Shown piece after piece: positions 15,835 to 24,854 of a stretch of DNA of 64,000 nucleotides. Numbering within the stretch: the first letter of the stretch is position 1; each line of letters begins with the position of its first letter. Both the position numbers and the translations under genes were made by a program. Under the pieces are notes generated by a model, which made no database searches, was not told the origin of the DNA, and saw only the letters and a list, made by a program, of their open reading frames with translations. This stretch comes from JAFDYH01 sp049840875 (GTDB lineage Bacteria; Bacteroidota; Bacteroidia; Chitinophagales; Chitinophagaceae). The DNA lies in NCBI GenBank assembly GCA_049840875.1, contig JASGJE010000011.1:930001-994000 (forward strand), given 5' to 3'.

Positions 15835-18024
15835 TCATTTTTGTGGCTTCTTGCTATTTTTTATAATACCTGCTTTTTTATATAATGGGTTCAAAAAAAT
15901 TAGATAAAACCAACTTGCAAGGCATCCGAAAATTGATATCCCCAGTAATGCGATCCATTTTTTTATTTTAGCGCTTCCATTTAGAATAAAGTCCATTGTC
16001 GTTGATAAATAGCCAAGAGCGAATAATAATATTATTATAACAAGTCCTTTTACAGTGAGATTAGTTACAGGTGCATTCCATTTCCTGGCAATAAAATATA
16101 TCAGAGCTAAAGCGATACATAGTATAACAAAGACGCCTATTATTTTTACAACTTTATTAAGATAAAGCACTTTAAAAAATAATTTATTCGCTGTTTTTAA
16201 TACAGTCTCTATTTCAGAGGCTTTTGTTGCGTCAGTTACATACTCTCTAATGCCCGAAAAATGCCAAAGTTGCTCATCCATTGAGTAATCGGTTGCATTG
16301 GTATTTTTATTCCATTCGTAGTGAGTTTGCAAGTAGCCACTATACATCAAAGCATTAGCTTCTATATCATTAAATGCATCCAAATCAGTACGAATTTCGG
16401 AAAGATAGGTTTGTACGGTTTTGAGAATTCCATATGTCGTAAGTACTTTGTTTAACTGATTTAGGTCTGAATAAACCAGGGTACGGGGAGGGTCAACGCA
16501 ATACTTCCAATTTATCGGCAGTAGCATCAGGTCGTTCTTCAGATGTAATGTGATTAATTGGTTGAGCTGGTATGTATAATGCCGCTCTTTCAAATCCATG
16601 AATTGCAATTCTCTTAATCTTTCCTGTAAGAGATTATCTGTGCGATAAAATATGGCAGCTTCGTTGTCAGTAGAAATATTCTTCGTTGGTAATTGTCCGC
16701 TGGCATCACTTATGATCATATTGTGACATTCTTGTTCGATCAGAGCAGCTATACCCTGATTATCATGTAAGCCTCCATCCACAAGCTGTAAATCTACTTC
16801 GGGATACAATCCAAACATTGGCATTGGATGAAACATAACCGGTACGCAAGATGAAGCACCTACCGCATAGCCAAGTCTGAATTTCTTATACGGATCCGGA
16901 GCTTCTTTATAATACATTCTGCGCAGACGAGGTTTCACATCAATATCCGCCTGAATATTCCCGGGAGGTTCGCCCATCCAGGATGCGGTAAACTGCCAAT
17001 TATGACCAGTATTGACGCTTGTGGCATTTAATACTAGTTGTGGCACCTTATTTAAACGCTTCCAATTGTCAATCGCTATGTCAAAACTTTCGTCAGTCCC
17101 CTTCGGTTGAATAAAAAGATCATCCATGTAAATGTTTTTTTCATTCCATAGTTTTTTAAACAAATGTTTCTCATAGAGCTCACCTAACCTGTGGGTACGT
17201 GAATAGTTTTTCCCAAATAACATTTTTATATTGGAGAAGAGGTTACTGAATATCCTGACGCGAAGATTTTTTTGGATGTCCCGTAAAAAATCTTTCTCGG
17301 TCTCCTGGATAAGTTTAATATAATCATTCCTGCCAAGTTTTACGTCTTCCGTTGACTCCAGCAATTTTTTTAATTTTATATAATAGTAGGCCCCGATAAT
17401 TGATCCGCCAGAAACACACGATAATACTTCAATATTTCTCAATTCGTCCTTCTCAGCCAGAGCTGCCAACACACCAATGTGAAAAAGAGAAGCCCTGAAT
17501 CCTCCGCCTGATAAGGCCAAACCCACCTTTCCTCCTTTTTTTATTCTCGGCTCAATTTTACTTTTTGAACTACCGTCTACATTATCATTCACAAAACTGG
17601 ATAAGCACTCTACTATTCCCTCAATGCTGATTTCTTCCGCTATTTTGGCAGGATCAATAGATAGCCCGTTGACAGACTTGCTTTCAAGAAGTTTCTTAAG
17701 ACTTTGTTGAATGTATGCTATTGAAAACAGCTGCTGACTGAATGTTCTTATTTCCCAGGGATTTTTTGCTGATGCGTGAACGTATTTAACTATAAACTGT
17801 AAAGCGCTGCTATACTTTCTTATTCCGAAATAGGCTTCTGCAACAGTTGCCAAAATCCAATCCGGTACAGCCGTATTTTTTAATTGAGGAGATGGAGAAT
17901 CGATATCTGTAACAAATTCATGCAATATAAATTCACGTACTGTTTGCGCCTCTTTTAATTTTGAAGCAATGCTTTCGTCTAAACCAATTACTTCTCCATA
18001 TTCTTCTAATCTTTCGATCGCCAT
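15835..18024 (-). CDS. Membrane-anchored patatin-like phospholipase, main part of a frameshifted gene
   Basis: The 729-residue reading frame begins within a TRAFs-binding-like helical region. It then carries a patatin domain: SGGGFRA (172-178) for the oxyanion hole, nucleophile Ser205 in CVSGGS, and Asp416 in VDGG. Three hydrophobic segments near the C-terminus should anchor it in the inner membrane. Patatins hydrolyse phospholipids, and in immunity loci they act as membrane-damaging effectors. The frame stays open upstream to 18268 without ATG, GTG or TTG. It continues homology with the small frame at 18263-18553, so the true gene probably spans 15835-18553 with one indel. It is the last gene of the minus-strand island. 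Confidence 0.85.
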   Translation of the reverse strand: MAIERLEEYGEVIGLDESIASKLKEAQTVREFILHEFVTDIDSPSPQLKNTAVPDWILATVAEAYFGIRKYSSALQFIVKYVHASAKNPWEIRTFSQQLFSIAYIQQSLKKLLESKSVNGLSIDPAKIAEEISIEGIVECLSSFVNDNVDGSSKSKIEPRIKKGGKVGLALSGGGFRASLFHIGVLAALAEKDELRNIEVLSCVSGGSIIGAYYYIKLKKLLESTEDVKLGRNDYIKLIQETEKDFLRDIQKNLRVRIFSNLFSNIKMLFGKNYSRTHRLGELYEKHLFKKLWNEKNIYMDDLFIQPKGTDESFDIAIDNWKRLNKVPQLVLNATSVNTGHNWQFTASWMGEPPGNIQADIDVKPRLRRMYYKEAPDPYKKFRLGYAVGASSCVPVMFHPMPMFGLYPEVDLQLVDGGLHDNQGIAALIEQECHNMIISDASGQLPTKNISTDNEAAIFYRTDNLLQERLRELQFMDLKERHYTYQLNQLITLHLKNDLMLLPINWKYCVDPPRTLVYSDLNQLNKVLTTYGILKTVQTYLSEIRTDLDAFNDIEANALMYSGYLQTHYEWNKNTNATDYSMDEQLWHFSGIREYVTDATKASEIETVLKTANKLFFKVLYLNKVVKIIGVFVILCIALALIYFIARKWNAPVTNLTVKGLVIIILLFALGYLSTTMDFILNGSAKIKKWIALLGISIFGCLASWFYLIFLNPLYKKAGIIKNSKKPQK

Positions 18025-18262
18025 CAGATCACTGATGTACGCATAGTTAATCGCTGTATACCCGCCATCATTCTGAACAGGCGCAATACTGATCCCATCT
18101 AAATATTGTTTCCATAAGAAAAAACCTTTTTTGTAATAGTGCTCAGATAAGATGAGATTTTTAAACTGATGATCGAATTGCCACTTACGTTTAAAAATCG
18201 CTCCGATTAAGCCTAACGTTTCGCAGTTGTTTGTTGTATCGAATTCTTCCGGGGTGCTTAGC

Positions 18263-18553
18263 TCAGGCTAATGATTTATTGAATTTGAATAACGAAGGAA
18301 GCGAGTGATCTTTATATATATACAATGCTAGTTTTTGATAATCGGCAAGTTTTATCGCGTTTCCATTGTCTTCATCAAGTTTTATCTTAATTAACAAAAT
18401 CTCGGTGGCATAAGCAAACTGGCTATAATGCTCCAGTTCTTTATACATTTTTACCAACTCTTCACTGCTTGAGGCTCTTCTTCCCCGTAAGATCTCGCGG
18501 GCTTTATTAATAAGCTCAATTTTCTTTTCAGTCGGAGTCTGATGAACTTTCAT
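18263..18553 (-). CDS. N-terminal fragment of the TRAFs-binding/patatin gene
   Basis: This 96-residue frame is helical and ends KFNKSLA-stop. Together with the next frame it reads like a continuous TRAFs-binding-like domain: LALYIYKDHSLP here, then CETLGLIGAIFKRKW just past the break. Removing the T of the TGA stop (18265-18263) gives KSLAELSTPEEF and joins both frames. The other frame has a TAG at 18270-18268, so the shift must occur in these few bases. I therefore read it as the start of the downstream patatin gene rather than an independent gene. It lies 67 bp after the STAND gene. Confidence 0.65.
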   Translation of the reverse strand: MKVHQTPTEKKIELINKAREILRGRRASSSEELVKMYKELEHYSQFAYATEILLIKIKLDEDNGNAIKLADYQKLALYIYKDHSLPSLFKFNKSLA

Positions 18554-18620
18554 AATTTTTTTATGTTTGATTTACTTGCTACAGATATCACTCTTTTTTT
18601 CACTCTACTTTTCGATCATG

Positions 18621-20504
18621 CTATTGTTTCTGTTGTTGCTGCTGTTGTTGTTGCGGAAAATCTTTCTTAATCAGGTTATTTTTTTTGTTTGCTTCGCAAG
18701 AAGTCAGGTCCGTTTTAAGCGATGTGTTCTCTTTTTGTACGCTAGCCAAACTTGTATTTAATCGTGAAACTCTCGCAGCATATGCTTGCATAGAATCTGA
18801 CTGCGCCTGGTAGGCTCTTTGAAGAACAGAGTACTCAATGTTTAACGTATTTATTTTATTAAGAGCTCCCACCAGCGAGTCCCTGGTTTTGGGCCATCGG
18901 TTCTTCCAACCCGAATTTTCCAACTGAAGCGTGTTAATCTGAACTCTTGCAGTATTGAGAAATTCATTATTTGCGCTGATTTTTTGCTCCAGGTTTTTAT
19001 TTTCCTCAGTCAATGATGTTAACTGTGATTTTGATTTCTCAACTTCGCTTTGAAAAATTTTACCTTTCTGATCGAGTAATTCATTTTCTTTACCCAGCGT
19101 TTCGTTCTTTTTTCTTAAGTCGGTAACCGTATAGTTTGCTTTCTGTTGTTTTACGAAATAAGCTGTCGCGAGAATGCCGGAAACAACTGCAACTACTGCA
19201 GTTATAAAGATTATCGCAGCGTTCCTGACAATTCGATTAGCTTCTCTTTCTTTTTTACTTATCAATGCTTGCTTTGCAATTTGATCATGCGCCAGCTCTA
19301 TTTCCCTTTCTTCATCACTACCGTATATTCTCATTATACCTGTCTGAGAGATTAGATCATTTAATTTATTTTCCGTCAAATCAGCTGCGGTGAGAAAATC
19401 ATTCAACGGGATCAATACCCTTCTTCCATCTGGCGTAATCAAACAATTTTCAATCGCAATTTTTGTCTTTGTCCTTACCAGGCTTTCCCGATAATAGTTT
19501 TTTATTATTTCTTCGGCAGGCGAACTTTTAACTTGTTCACTTGTAATCTGATGCAGATAACTTCCATCGTATTTAGCTTTCTTATAGAGTTGGTGGCAGT
19601 AAAGACTGAGAACGGTAGGGTCAATCTCAGTATTCTTAGGAACTATTAAATCGGTAATATTTCCCATTGAGTTATCATGCTTCTTTTTAACCAATCTTTT
19701 CAGAAATTCAATAATCGTAGCAGTTACTTTTTTAGTGTTTGAATCTGCTTGGGGGATCGATGAAGTACGAATTGTATCCAGCCTTTCCAGTTGTTTTACT
19801 ACAAGTAGCGACGTCTCCTCACTGATAATTTCTTTAACTTCTTCTCCGTTTTTAAGTTTTGAAAACTCTTTTGCAGGTTCCTGAACTGCTCGAAGCGCCT
19901 TTGGTTGATCAAATCTTTTTATTCTATATCGGTTAGAGTTGATGGAAGGGATTTGAAATCTTAAATCATCCAATTGTGCAAGATAATCCTGCCTCATACT
20001 GATTACTATCGTAAATCGCAATACATTTTCAGTAAATCTTTCGACCCCGTACGGTTCATCGTCTTGCAAACCTGCAGGTACCAAATCTTTCATTTTCGAT
20101 GCTACCGGCAATCGCATCTCTACCAGATCTGATATCTGTTGGAGAAAATTCTCCAGTACACGTGGGTTTATAAATTTCTGACCGAGCGTAAACAGTTCCT
20201 CAAACTGATCAAAAAAAAGTATGGGTTTCACCAATCCGTTTAAAACACTCGTCTGCGCTGCAAATTCAATCAGCGTCATACCAGAAGTGAAATTGGGCAC
20301 CTGCTTATCCCATGAACTCAACTCATCAAATATGGATTCCTTTAATTGTACCAGCGGATCAACTTTGCTGAGATAGTTAAACCGGATGTATATAGGAATA
20401 TAATATTGACGTGAAAGCTCCGGAAACAATTTCGCTTTTATCAGTGATGTTTTACCGGTGCCGGAATCTCCATAGATCACTACCAACTGATTATTTTTTA
20501 TCAT
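18621..20504 (-). CDS. STAND-type NTPase with membrane segment and coiled coil
   Basis: This is a signal-transducing P-loop NTPase of the nSTAND1 type (627 residues in this frame). Walker A is GDSGTGKTS (12-20) and Walker B is ILFFDQFEEL near 95-105. A winged-helix-like region and LAHDQIAKQAL follow. A single membrane helix (IIFITAVVAVVSGILATAYF) leads into a coiled coil of over 150 residues and a polyglutamine tail. STAND proteins sense a trigger and oligomerise with NTP to activate effectors; here the effectors would be the neighbouring TIR and patatin proteins. The natural N-terminus is in the overlapping fragment at 20510-20626, one base out of frame. Confidence 0.85.
   Translation of the reverse strand: MIKNNQLVVIYGDSGTGKTSLIKAKLFPELSRQYYIPIYIRFNYLSKVDPLVQLKESIFDELSSWDKQVPNFTSGMTLIEFAAQTSVLNGLVKPILFFDQFEELFTLGQKFINPRVLENFLQQISDLVEMRLPVASKMKDLVPAGLQDDEPYGVERFTENVLRFTIVISMRQDYLAQLDDLRFQIPSINSNRYRIKRFDQPKALRAVQEPAKEFSKLKNGEEVKEIISEETSLLVVKQLERLDTIRTSSIPQADSNTKKVTATIIEFLKRLVKKKHDNSMGNITDLIVPKNTEIDPTVLSLYCHQLYKKAKYDGSYLHQITSEQVKSSPAEEIIKNYYRESLVRTKTKIAIENCLITPDGRRVLIPLNDFLTAADLTENKLNDLISQTGIMRIYGSDEEREIELAHDQIAKQALISKKEREANRIVRNAAIIFITAVVAVVSGILATAYFVKQQKANYTVTDLRKKNETLGKENELLDQKGKIFQSEVEKSKSQLTSLTEENKNLEQKISANNEFLNTARVQINTLQLENSGWKNRWPKTRDSLVGALNKINTLNIEYSVLQRAYQAQSDSMQAYAARVSRLNTSLASVQKENTSLKTDLTSCEANKKNNLIKKDFPQQQQQQQQKQ
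18627..18651 (-). repeat. Polyglutamine-encoding CAA/CAG run
   Basis: A run of CAA and CAG codons encodes the C-terminal Gln-rich tail of the STAND protein. Unit changes of three bases would alter the tail length but not the frame. Confidence 0.6.
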
Positions 20505-20509
20505 CTCCG

Positions 20510-20626
20510 TCAGGTCGGCAGTTTCCTGTTCTCTTCCAAAAAAAGAATTTCATCTTTTGCCGTGTACTGAAAGAGCCCTTTATAAGGGTTTTCCACGGTA
20601 TCTATATAATCGTTAATGGATTTCAT
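20510..20626 (-). CDS. N-terminal fragment of the STAND NTPase gene
   Basis: The ATG at 20626 overlaps the stop of the upstream SIR2-TIR gene as ATGA, a strong sign of the true start. The frame gives 38 residues, MKSINDYIDTVENPYKGLFQ and on to DEILFLEEN, then stops at 20510. NPYKGLFQY is the typical opening of nSTAND1 proteins. Adding one T to the seven-T run (20544-20538 on the minus strand) gives FFGREQETADLTEMIKNN, which runs directly into the Walker A frame. The fragment and the 18621-20504 frame are therefore one gene with a -1 shift. TTTTTTG is also a plausible slippery heptamer. Confidence 0.7.
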   Translation of the reverse strand: MKSINDYIDTVENPYKGLFQYTAKDEILFLEENRKLPT

Positions 20627-21954
20627 TTTTGAATGTTTTTGATGGTTTCTTCCAACATATTGCAAAAGCGATCCAATGAAGTCAAGGGAGGATTTAAGAT
20701 ATTATTGTCGAGGATAAATTCATCCAGGCTATCTTTATACAGATTAAAATCATCAACAGCGTATGATGAAATAATAAATGGCGCCGGCGTTTGCCCCTTT
20801 GCTAATGAAACGCGATTATAAACGCATTTTTCTGATGCAGTCTTCCATTCAACACGTTTTACATAAGACTCCTGTTTACTTTTTTTTGCAAGAGTTGCAG
20901 ATAGAATGCATACAAAAACACAGGTATCGGCTGATTGTATTAAATCCTTAATTTTTATTTCATGATTGGCAATACCCATATCCTCAGTATCCAGGAAAGC
21001 ATCGATATGTTTCAGGTTCAGACATTTTTTCAAATTGTTAGCAACTTCCTTGTCCGTTCTGTCATAGGAGATAAATATTCTCCTGGGTTTGTACCAATCG
21101 TCAAAGGTTTCTTTTGCCCGAATATGATCATGTAACTTATTAAGCCACTCATCTATCGGAAAATCGTGTATCAATTCTATCTGAAATTTTTCAAAAAAAT
21201 ATTTTTCAAAACTGATTTCCGATCTTTTGTCATTAATGATATATGCTTTGTTGGGCCTTGAAAACATTGGTGTATTGTAAAGGGTTCTTATCATCAAACG
21301 CAAAAACCAATCGGAAGAATTTATACCAATAAAAACCAGCGTTTTATCTTTCATGTATTCAAGAAGAGAATACTTTTCCTGTGTTACGGAGCGGCTTTTT
21401 TCATTGTATGATGACAGGCTCAACAGGCATTCTAATTGTTCTTCTTCGAAGAAGGATACGTCACCACTGTCAAATTTTCCAAATAAATAAACGATTTTCT
21501 TTTTACCATTTTTTAAATTGAGATACAAGGGCTCATTCCTGGTGTGATTCCACACTACTTCTTCAACTTTGTTTGGGTCAAAACAAGATTGTAGTTCGTC
21601 ATCAAAAGTCGTCGTTACAAATAAAGAAATTTTCGGAAAATCTGCGATGAGTTGTAACAGTCTTATTTCAAAACCCTGCTCTTTTTCTACATTAAAAATT
21701 CCTTGTAAAATAGCTCCGTTGATAGCCTTGGGATACCTGATTGCCAAATCAACGTATGATTTAGGTCGTGTTATGACGTCCGGCGAATTACGAGTAATTT
21801 TTTCAATCGCCTTTTGTTCAAAAGTTTTGTCTTCCTTCTCCAATTTCAGTAATTCACTACCCATTATAAATACAAGTTTATTTGCACTATAAAGGCTATA
21901 GAGCGTATCAAAATTTACAACTCCGGAATTTATGTCGCCGTTTGATGTTGCCAT
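20623..21954 (-). CDS. SIR2-like and TIR domain fusion protein
   Basis: This is a 443-residue two-domain protein. Residues of about 27-270 resemble SIR2-like domains: VFIMGSELL in place of the GAG-type loop, FVTTTFDDEL in place of TTNxDxLL, YLFGKF in place of the HG motif, and VFIGINSSDWFLRLMIRTL. The expected catalytic Asn and His are replaced, so NADase activity of this half looks lost. Residues of about 291-440 form a TIR domain (RRIFISYDRTDKEVANNL) with candidate catalytic Glu369 in VKRVEW. TIR domains in bacterial defence cleave NAD+ or make cyclic ADP-ribose signals. The stop overlaps the STAND start by 4 bp. Confidence 0.85.
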   Translation of the reverse strand: MATSNGDINSGVVNFDTLYSLYSANKLVFIMGSELLKLEKEDKTFEQKAIEKITRNSPDVITRPKSYVDLAIRYPKAINGAILQGIFNVEKEQGFEIRLLQLIADFPKISLFVTTTFDDELQSCFDPNKVEEVVWNHTRNEPLYLNLKNGKKKIVYLFGKFDSGDVSFFEEEQLECLLSLSSYNEKSRSVTQEKYSLLEYMKDKTLVFIGINSSDWFLRLMIRTLYNTPMFSRPNKAYIINDKRSEISFEKYFFEKFQIELIHDFPIDEWLNKLHDHIRAKETFDDWYKPRRIFISYDRTDKEVANNLKKCLNLKHIDAFLDTEDMGIANHEIKIKDLIQSADTCVFVCILSATLAKKSKQESYVKRVEWKTASEKCVYNRVSLAKGQTPAPFIISSYAVDDFNLYKDSLDEFILDNNILNPPLTSLDRFCNMLEETIKNIQK

Positions 21955-22007
21955 ATACAGAATAAGTTTTTAATAGTAAGTGAAGAAAGAGAGTAGATAA
22001 TTTCACT

Positions 22008-23291
22008 TTAAGAATCAAAAGCTTTAATAACAGTATTTCGTTCGTCTTCAGTTGGCTTCAACACCTCCATTAATCTTTTTGCCTGCAGAAGTGTTGATTC
22101 ATGTGACCCTTTCTCATGCCTGGCCATCGCGATGGCCTTTCCATACATTTCAGCAGCTTCTTTATATTTTTTTTTAATCAGAAAACTTTCGCCAATGGTC
22201 GCAGTTTTCCAGTAATCGCCAGGCACTGCCGTTGTACCGGTGATCTTCTCTACTCTGCTGGCATATTCGGCGGCTTTATCCAAATCTTCATTAGTGCCGA
22301 TAAATACGCTTTTTGCGGCTGCATTGATACCTGTATAATAATCATCAGGCGCTTTTTCAAAGGCTTCAGCATAGTAATACCTTGATTGTTTCAGATCCTC
22401 CGGATCATGTGATTGTTCATACCGGTCCATCCATGTTCGCCCATAGATTCCCATTGTTTCCGGATCGAGATAATTTTTGGAATAGAGAGTAGCTAATATT
22501 TGCTGAGCAAGGTCGAGGTCTCCTGGGCCTCCACGCCTTGCAAGCGCAAGCGCTTTTAACTGCTTAGGCCTTAATGCCCTCTTGAATTGATCCGCGATTA
22601 TTTCAACCATTGTAATAGCGTCATTGTATTGCTTTAGTTTAATAAGTCCATCTACAGCTCTGCAGCCAAGCGCAGGAGAAGTTTGCCATGGCAATCCGCC
22701 CTGTTCAAATAACTTTTTAATCATGTCAGGTTTTTTGTTGATGATTGCACCATTTACATTTGCCGTGATCTCTTTTGATATTTCATCTTGTTCATTGGCA
22801 AACCGAACAGCTTCTGCACTCATTGGCTGACCATCGATACCATAGATTAGTTTTATAAGATCACCACCGTTGGGGCCGTCCGGGTAATCTGAGAAATCAA
22901 TAAAAAGTTTATTATTTGCAAAGGCAAGGAGCTTGGTATTGTCAATCTTTACGGGTATAAAATAAAAACCTTTATCGTTTGTTGACATCGTTACCAGAGT
23001 ACTATACTCGTGTTTAACCCACTCAGAATCTTGTGCGGCACTTGACCATATCAAAACGCCAGCCTGGCTATTGGCCAGGGCATCCTGAAGCTCTGTTACA
23101 AGGTCATCAGACGCTTTCAAAACGTATTGATCCAAGAAAACTTTATAGCCTAATTCTGTTAACACGTCATAAAGACTCAACACCCACGCCCTGTTTACAG
23201 AGCGGTAAGACAAGAAAACATTCCATTTCTGATTATCAGTAAGCGGCTTTGGCTTAGGCGCATATTGCAACCATTCTTTTGGTATTTGCAT
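22008..23291 (-). CDS. TIR domain protein with TRAFs-binding-like repeat domain
   Basis: This is a 427-residue cytoplasmic protein. The TIR domain spans about 22-150 (WNVFLSYRSVNRAW, VFLDQYVL), with candidate catalytic Glu95 in WVKHEYS. The C-terminal part is helical and TPR-like, matching the TRAFs-binding (DUF4071-type) pattern ETMGIYGRTWMDRYE, then AFEKAPDDYYTGINAA. The same kind of domain appears in the frameshifted patatin gene of this island, which suggests both bind the same partner. The likely reaction is NAD+ hydrolysis or cyclisation. The gene lies 13 bp after the patatin gene and 53 bp before the SIR2-TIR gene. Confidence 0.9.
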   Translation of the reverse strand: MQIPKEWLQYAPKPKPLTDNQKWNVFLSYRSVNRAWVLSLYDVLTELGYKVFLDQYVLKASDDLVTELQDALANSQAGVLIWSSAAQDSEWVKHEYSTLVTMSTNDKGFYFIPVKIDNTKLLAFANNKLFIDFSDYPDGPNGGDLIKLIYGIDGQPMSAEAVRFANEQDEISKEITANVNGAIINKKPDMIKKLFEQGGLPWQTSPALGCRAVDGLIKLKQYNDAITMVEIIADQFKRALRPKQLKALALARRGGPGDLDLAQQILATLYSKNYLDPETMGIYGRTWMDRYEQSHDPEDLKQSRYYYAEAFEKAPDDYYTGINAAAKSVFIGTNEDLDKAAEYASRVEKITGTTAVPGDYWKTATIGESFLIKKKYKEAAEMYGKAIAMARHEKGSHESTLLQAKRLMEVLKPTEDERNTVIKAFDS

Positions 23292-23304
23292 ATTATTAAT
23301 AGCG

Positions 23305-24504
23305 TTATTTGATTTTGAAAATATCCGGAAAATGATCTTCAGTTACTTGTGTGGCAGTTATCTTATCGTTTATAATTGCGCCATCCAGAGCCGCTTTTTT
23401 ACCAATATCATATAATTCGAACCTGCTGGCTGCGTTACTCATCTCTACCAGTTCATCTACCTCTTTCTCACTGTATTGTTTATTCATCAATTTTTCCAGA
23501 GTTGGAATCTCTATCCAAAGATTATAGCGTAAGTATGTTAGCAAACCTCTTTTATTGATGTCGCCAGTGATAAGGTCGTTTGTCAAATCGCCGATTTCTC
23601 CGTCTATGGGCCATCTCGTATTACATTTTGAAAGCCATTGTAAAATGGTTTGATTGTGCCAGCTTGCATCTTGCATCAACATGTCGGGTATTTGTTGAGC
23701 CCAGTTCAATAAATTATTCTTTGAAACATTTGCAGGAATCTTATCCCAACGGCTCATTCCTGTACCAACTGAAACAAGCAATAAGTTCTCCTCTCCTAAT
23801 TTCCATCGAAATGGAAATCCTTGTAACGTGGCGACCATTAATAATTGCAATGAAGGATTGTTTGCCATGCTTACTCCACCATCTACAAATGCCGCTGTGC
23901 TCATACCGCCGCCCACATCGATTAGTTGCGGAATAAAATAAGTTGGGGCGGCAGCACTAGCTCTCACAGCTTTCCAGAGAGGAATATCTTTATTCATTCC
24001 CTCCTTGCTATTAAAATATTTTCCATCGGGATGATTGATCAATGGCCAAACGCTATTGGTATCAGCTCTCTTTGCTACAATGCATAACCCGGTCTTTATC
24101 TGGTTACTTTCGAGAGTGATTTCCTGAAATATTTTTTTTAACTCATTTTCAAGAGGAATATGATCATAACTGGCTTTCAGGATATCCTTTACAGTAAAAA
24201 TGTTCCACCATTTATATTTTTTTCCGAAAATGTTACCCCCTAGTTCAAAATATTTTTTTGTTATCTCCTCTACCTTCATCCCTATGGCAAGGCACGAAGC
24301 AATAATTGAACCTGTGCTTGTACCACCAATCAAATCAAAATAATCGCAGAGCCTGAACCCGGGATTATCACCGTGCTGTTTTCGAAGAATGTCTTCAATT
24401 CGTTGAAGATATCCAAGTGTTAGCGCTCCGCGGATACCGCCTCCATCAAGCGCTAAAATGCGTTTAGGTAATTTGGGATCAAGATGATCTTTAAGGGTGA
24501 CCAT
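23305..24504 (-). CDS. Patatin-like phospholipase
   Basis: This 399-residue soluble patatin is of the kind used as a membrane-degrading effector in bacterial immunity (CapV-like). The oxyanion-hole motif is DGGGIRG at 20-26, the nucleophile is Ser63 in GTSTG, and the catalytic Asp208 is in DGG. No signal peptide or membrane helix is visible, so it acts from the cytoplasm on the inner membrane. It differs from the second patatin of the island, which has a VSGGS motif and membrane helices. It appears to open the second half of the island, after a 350-bp gap. A housekeeping lipase role cannot be excluded by sequence alone. Confidence 0.93.
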   Translation of the reverse strand: MVTLKDHLDPKLPKRILALDGGGIRGALTLGYLQRIEDILRKQHGDNPGFRLCDYFDLIGGTSTGSIIASCLAIGMKVEEITKKYFELGGNIFGKKYKWWNIFTVKDILKASYDHIPLENELKKIFQEITLESNQIKTGLCIVAKRADTNSVWPLINHPDGKYFNSKEGMNKDIPLWKAVRASAAAPTYFIPQLIDVGGGMSTAAFVDGGVSMANNPSLQLLMVATLQGFPFRWKLGEENLLLVSVGTGMSRWDKIPANVSKNNLLNWAQQIPDMLMQDASWHNQTILQWLSKCNTRWPIDGEIGDLTNDLITGDINKRGLLTYLRYNLWIEIPTLEKLMNKQYSEKEVDELVEMSNAASRFELYDIGKKAALDGAIINDKITATQVTEDHFPDIFKIK

Positions 24505-24854
24505 TGATTTAGGTTTTATGTGCAGAATAAAAAATGAATAAATATGCCGTTGACGAAACAGTTTTAAACTGCTGGTCCATGTTGCCTGCTATCAAAGAGG
24601 ACAACCAATCAATTTCAGAAGATACAGAGGATAAAAACTGAAGGTGTGAATAGTACTAAAAGGTAAATTAAATTACAAAACCAAAAATCATTTTCAAAAA
24701 CCTTTCTGTCATTTTTTAAACAATCATTTCTCTATATAAGAATAAGCACTTATCATCACCGAATATATCCTTGACTTATAACGACGACCATAAACTGAAA
24801 AACTAAATCGATTTTTCATTACTTACCTCTTTATCGATGTTAATGAAGATTTCA
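24505..24854. other. 350-bp gap inside the island
   Basis: No convincing gene is visible. Two very short frames exist: 35 codons on the plus strand (24534-24641) and 31 codons on the minus strand (24724-24819). Neither has recognisable features. The gap is AT-rich and divides the island into an envelope part and a cytoplasmic effector part, so it may hold a second promoter. I found no clear TAnnTTTG box on the minus strand; TACCTTTT at 24665-24658 is the nearest match. Confidence 0.4.

Noticed and set aside
18263..18553. Independent small gene upstream of the patatin
   Set aside because: Its end and the next frame form one continuous domain across a single-base shift.
24534..24641. 35-codon plus-strand frame in the island gap
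   Set aside because: Very short, opposite to the operon and without a promoter or recognisable features.
24724..24819. 31-codon minus-strand basic peptide in the island gap
   Set aside because: Too short to support; composition could be chance in AT-rich sequence.
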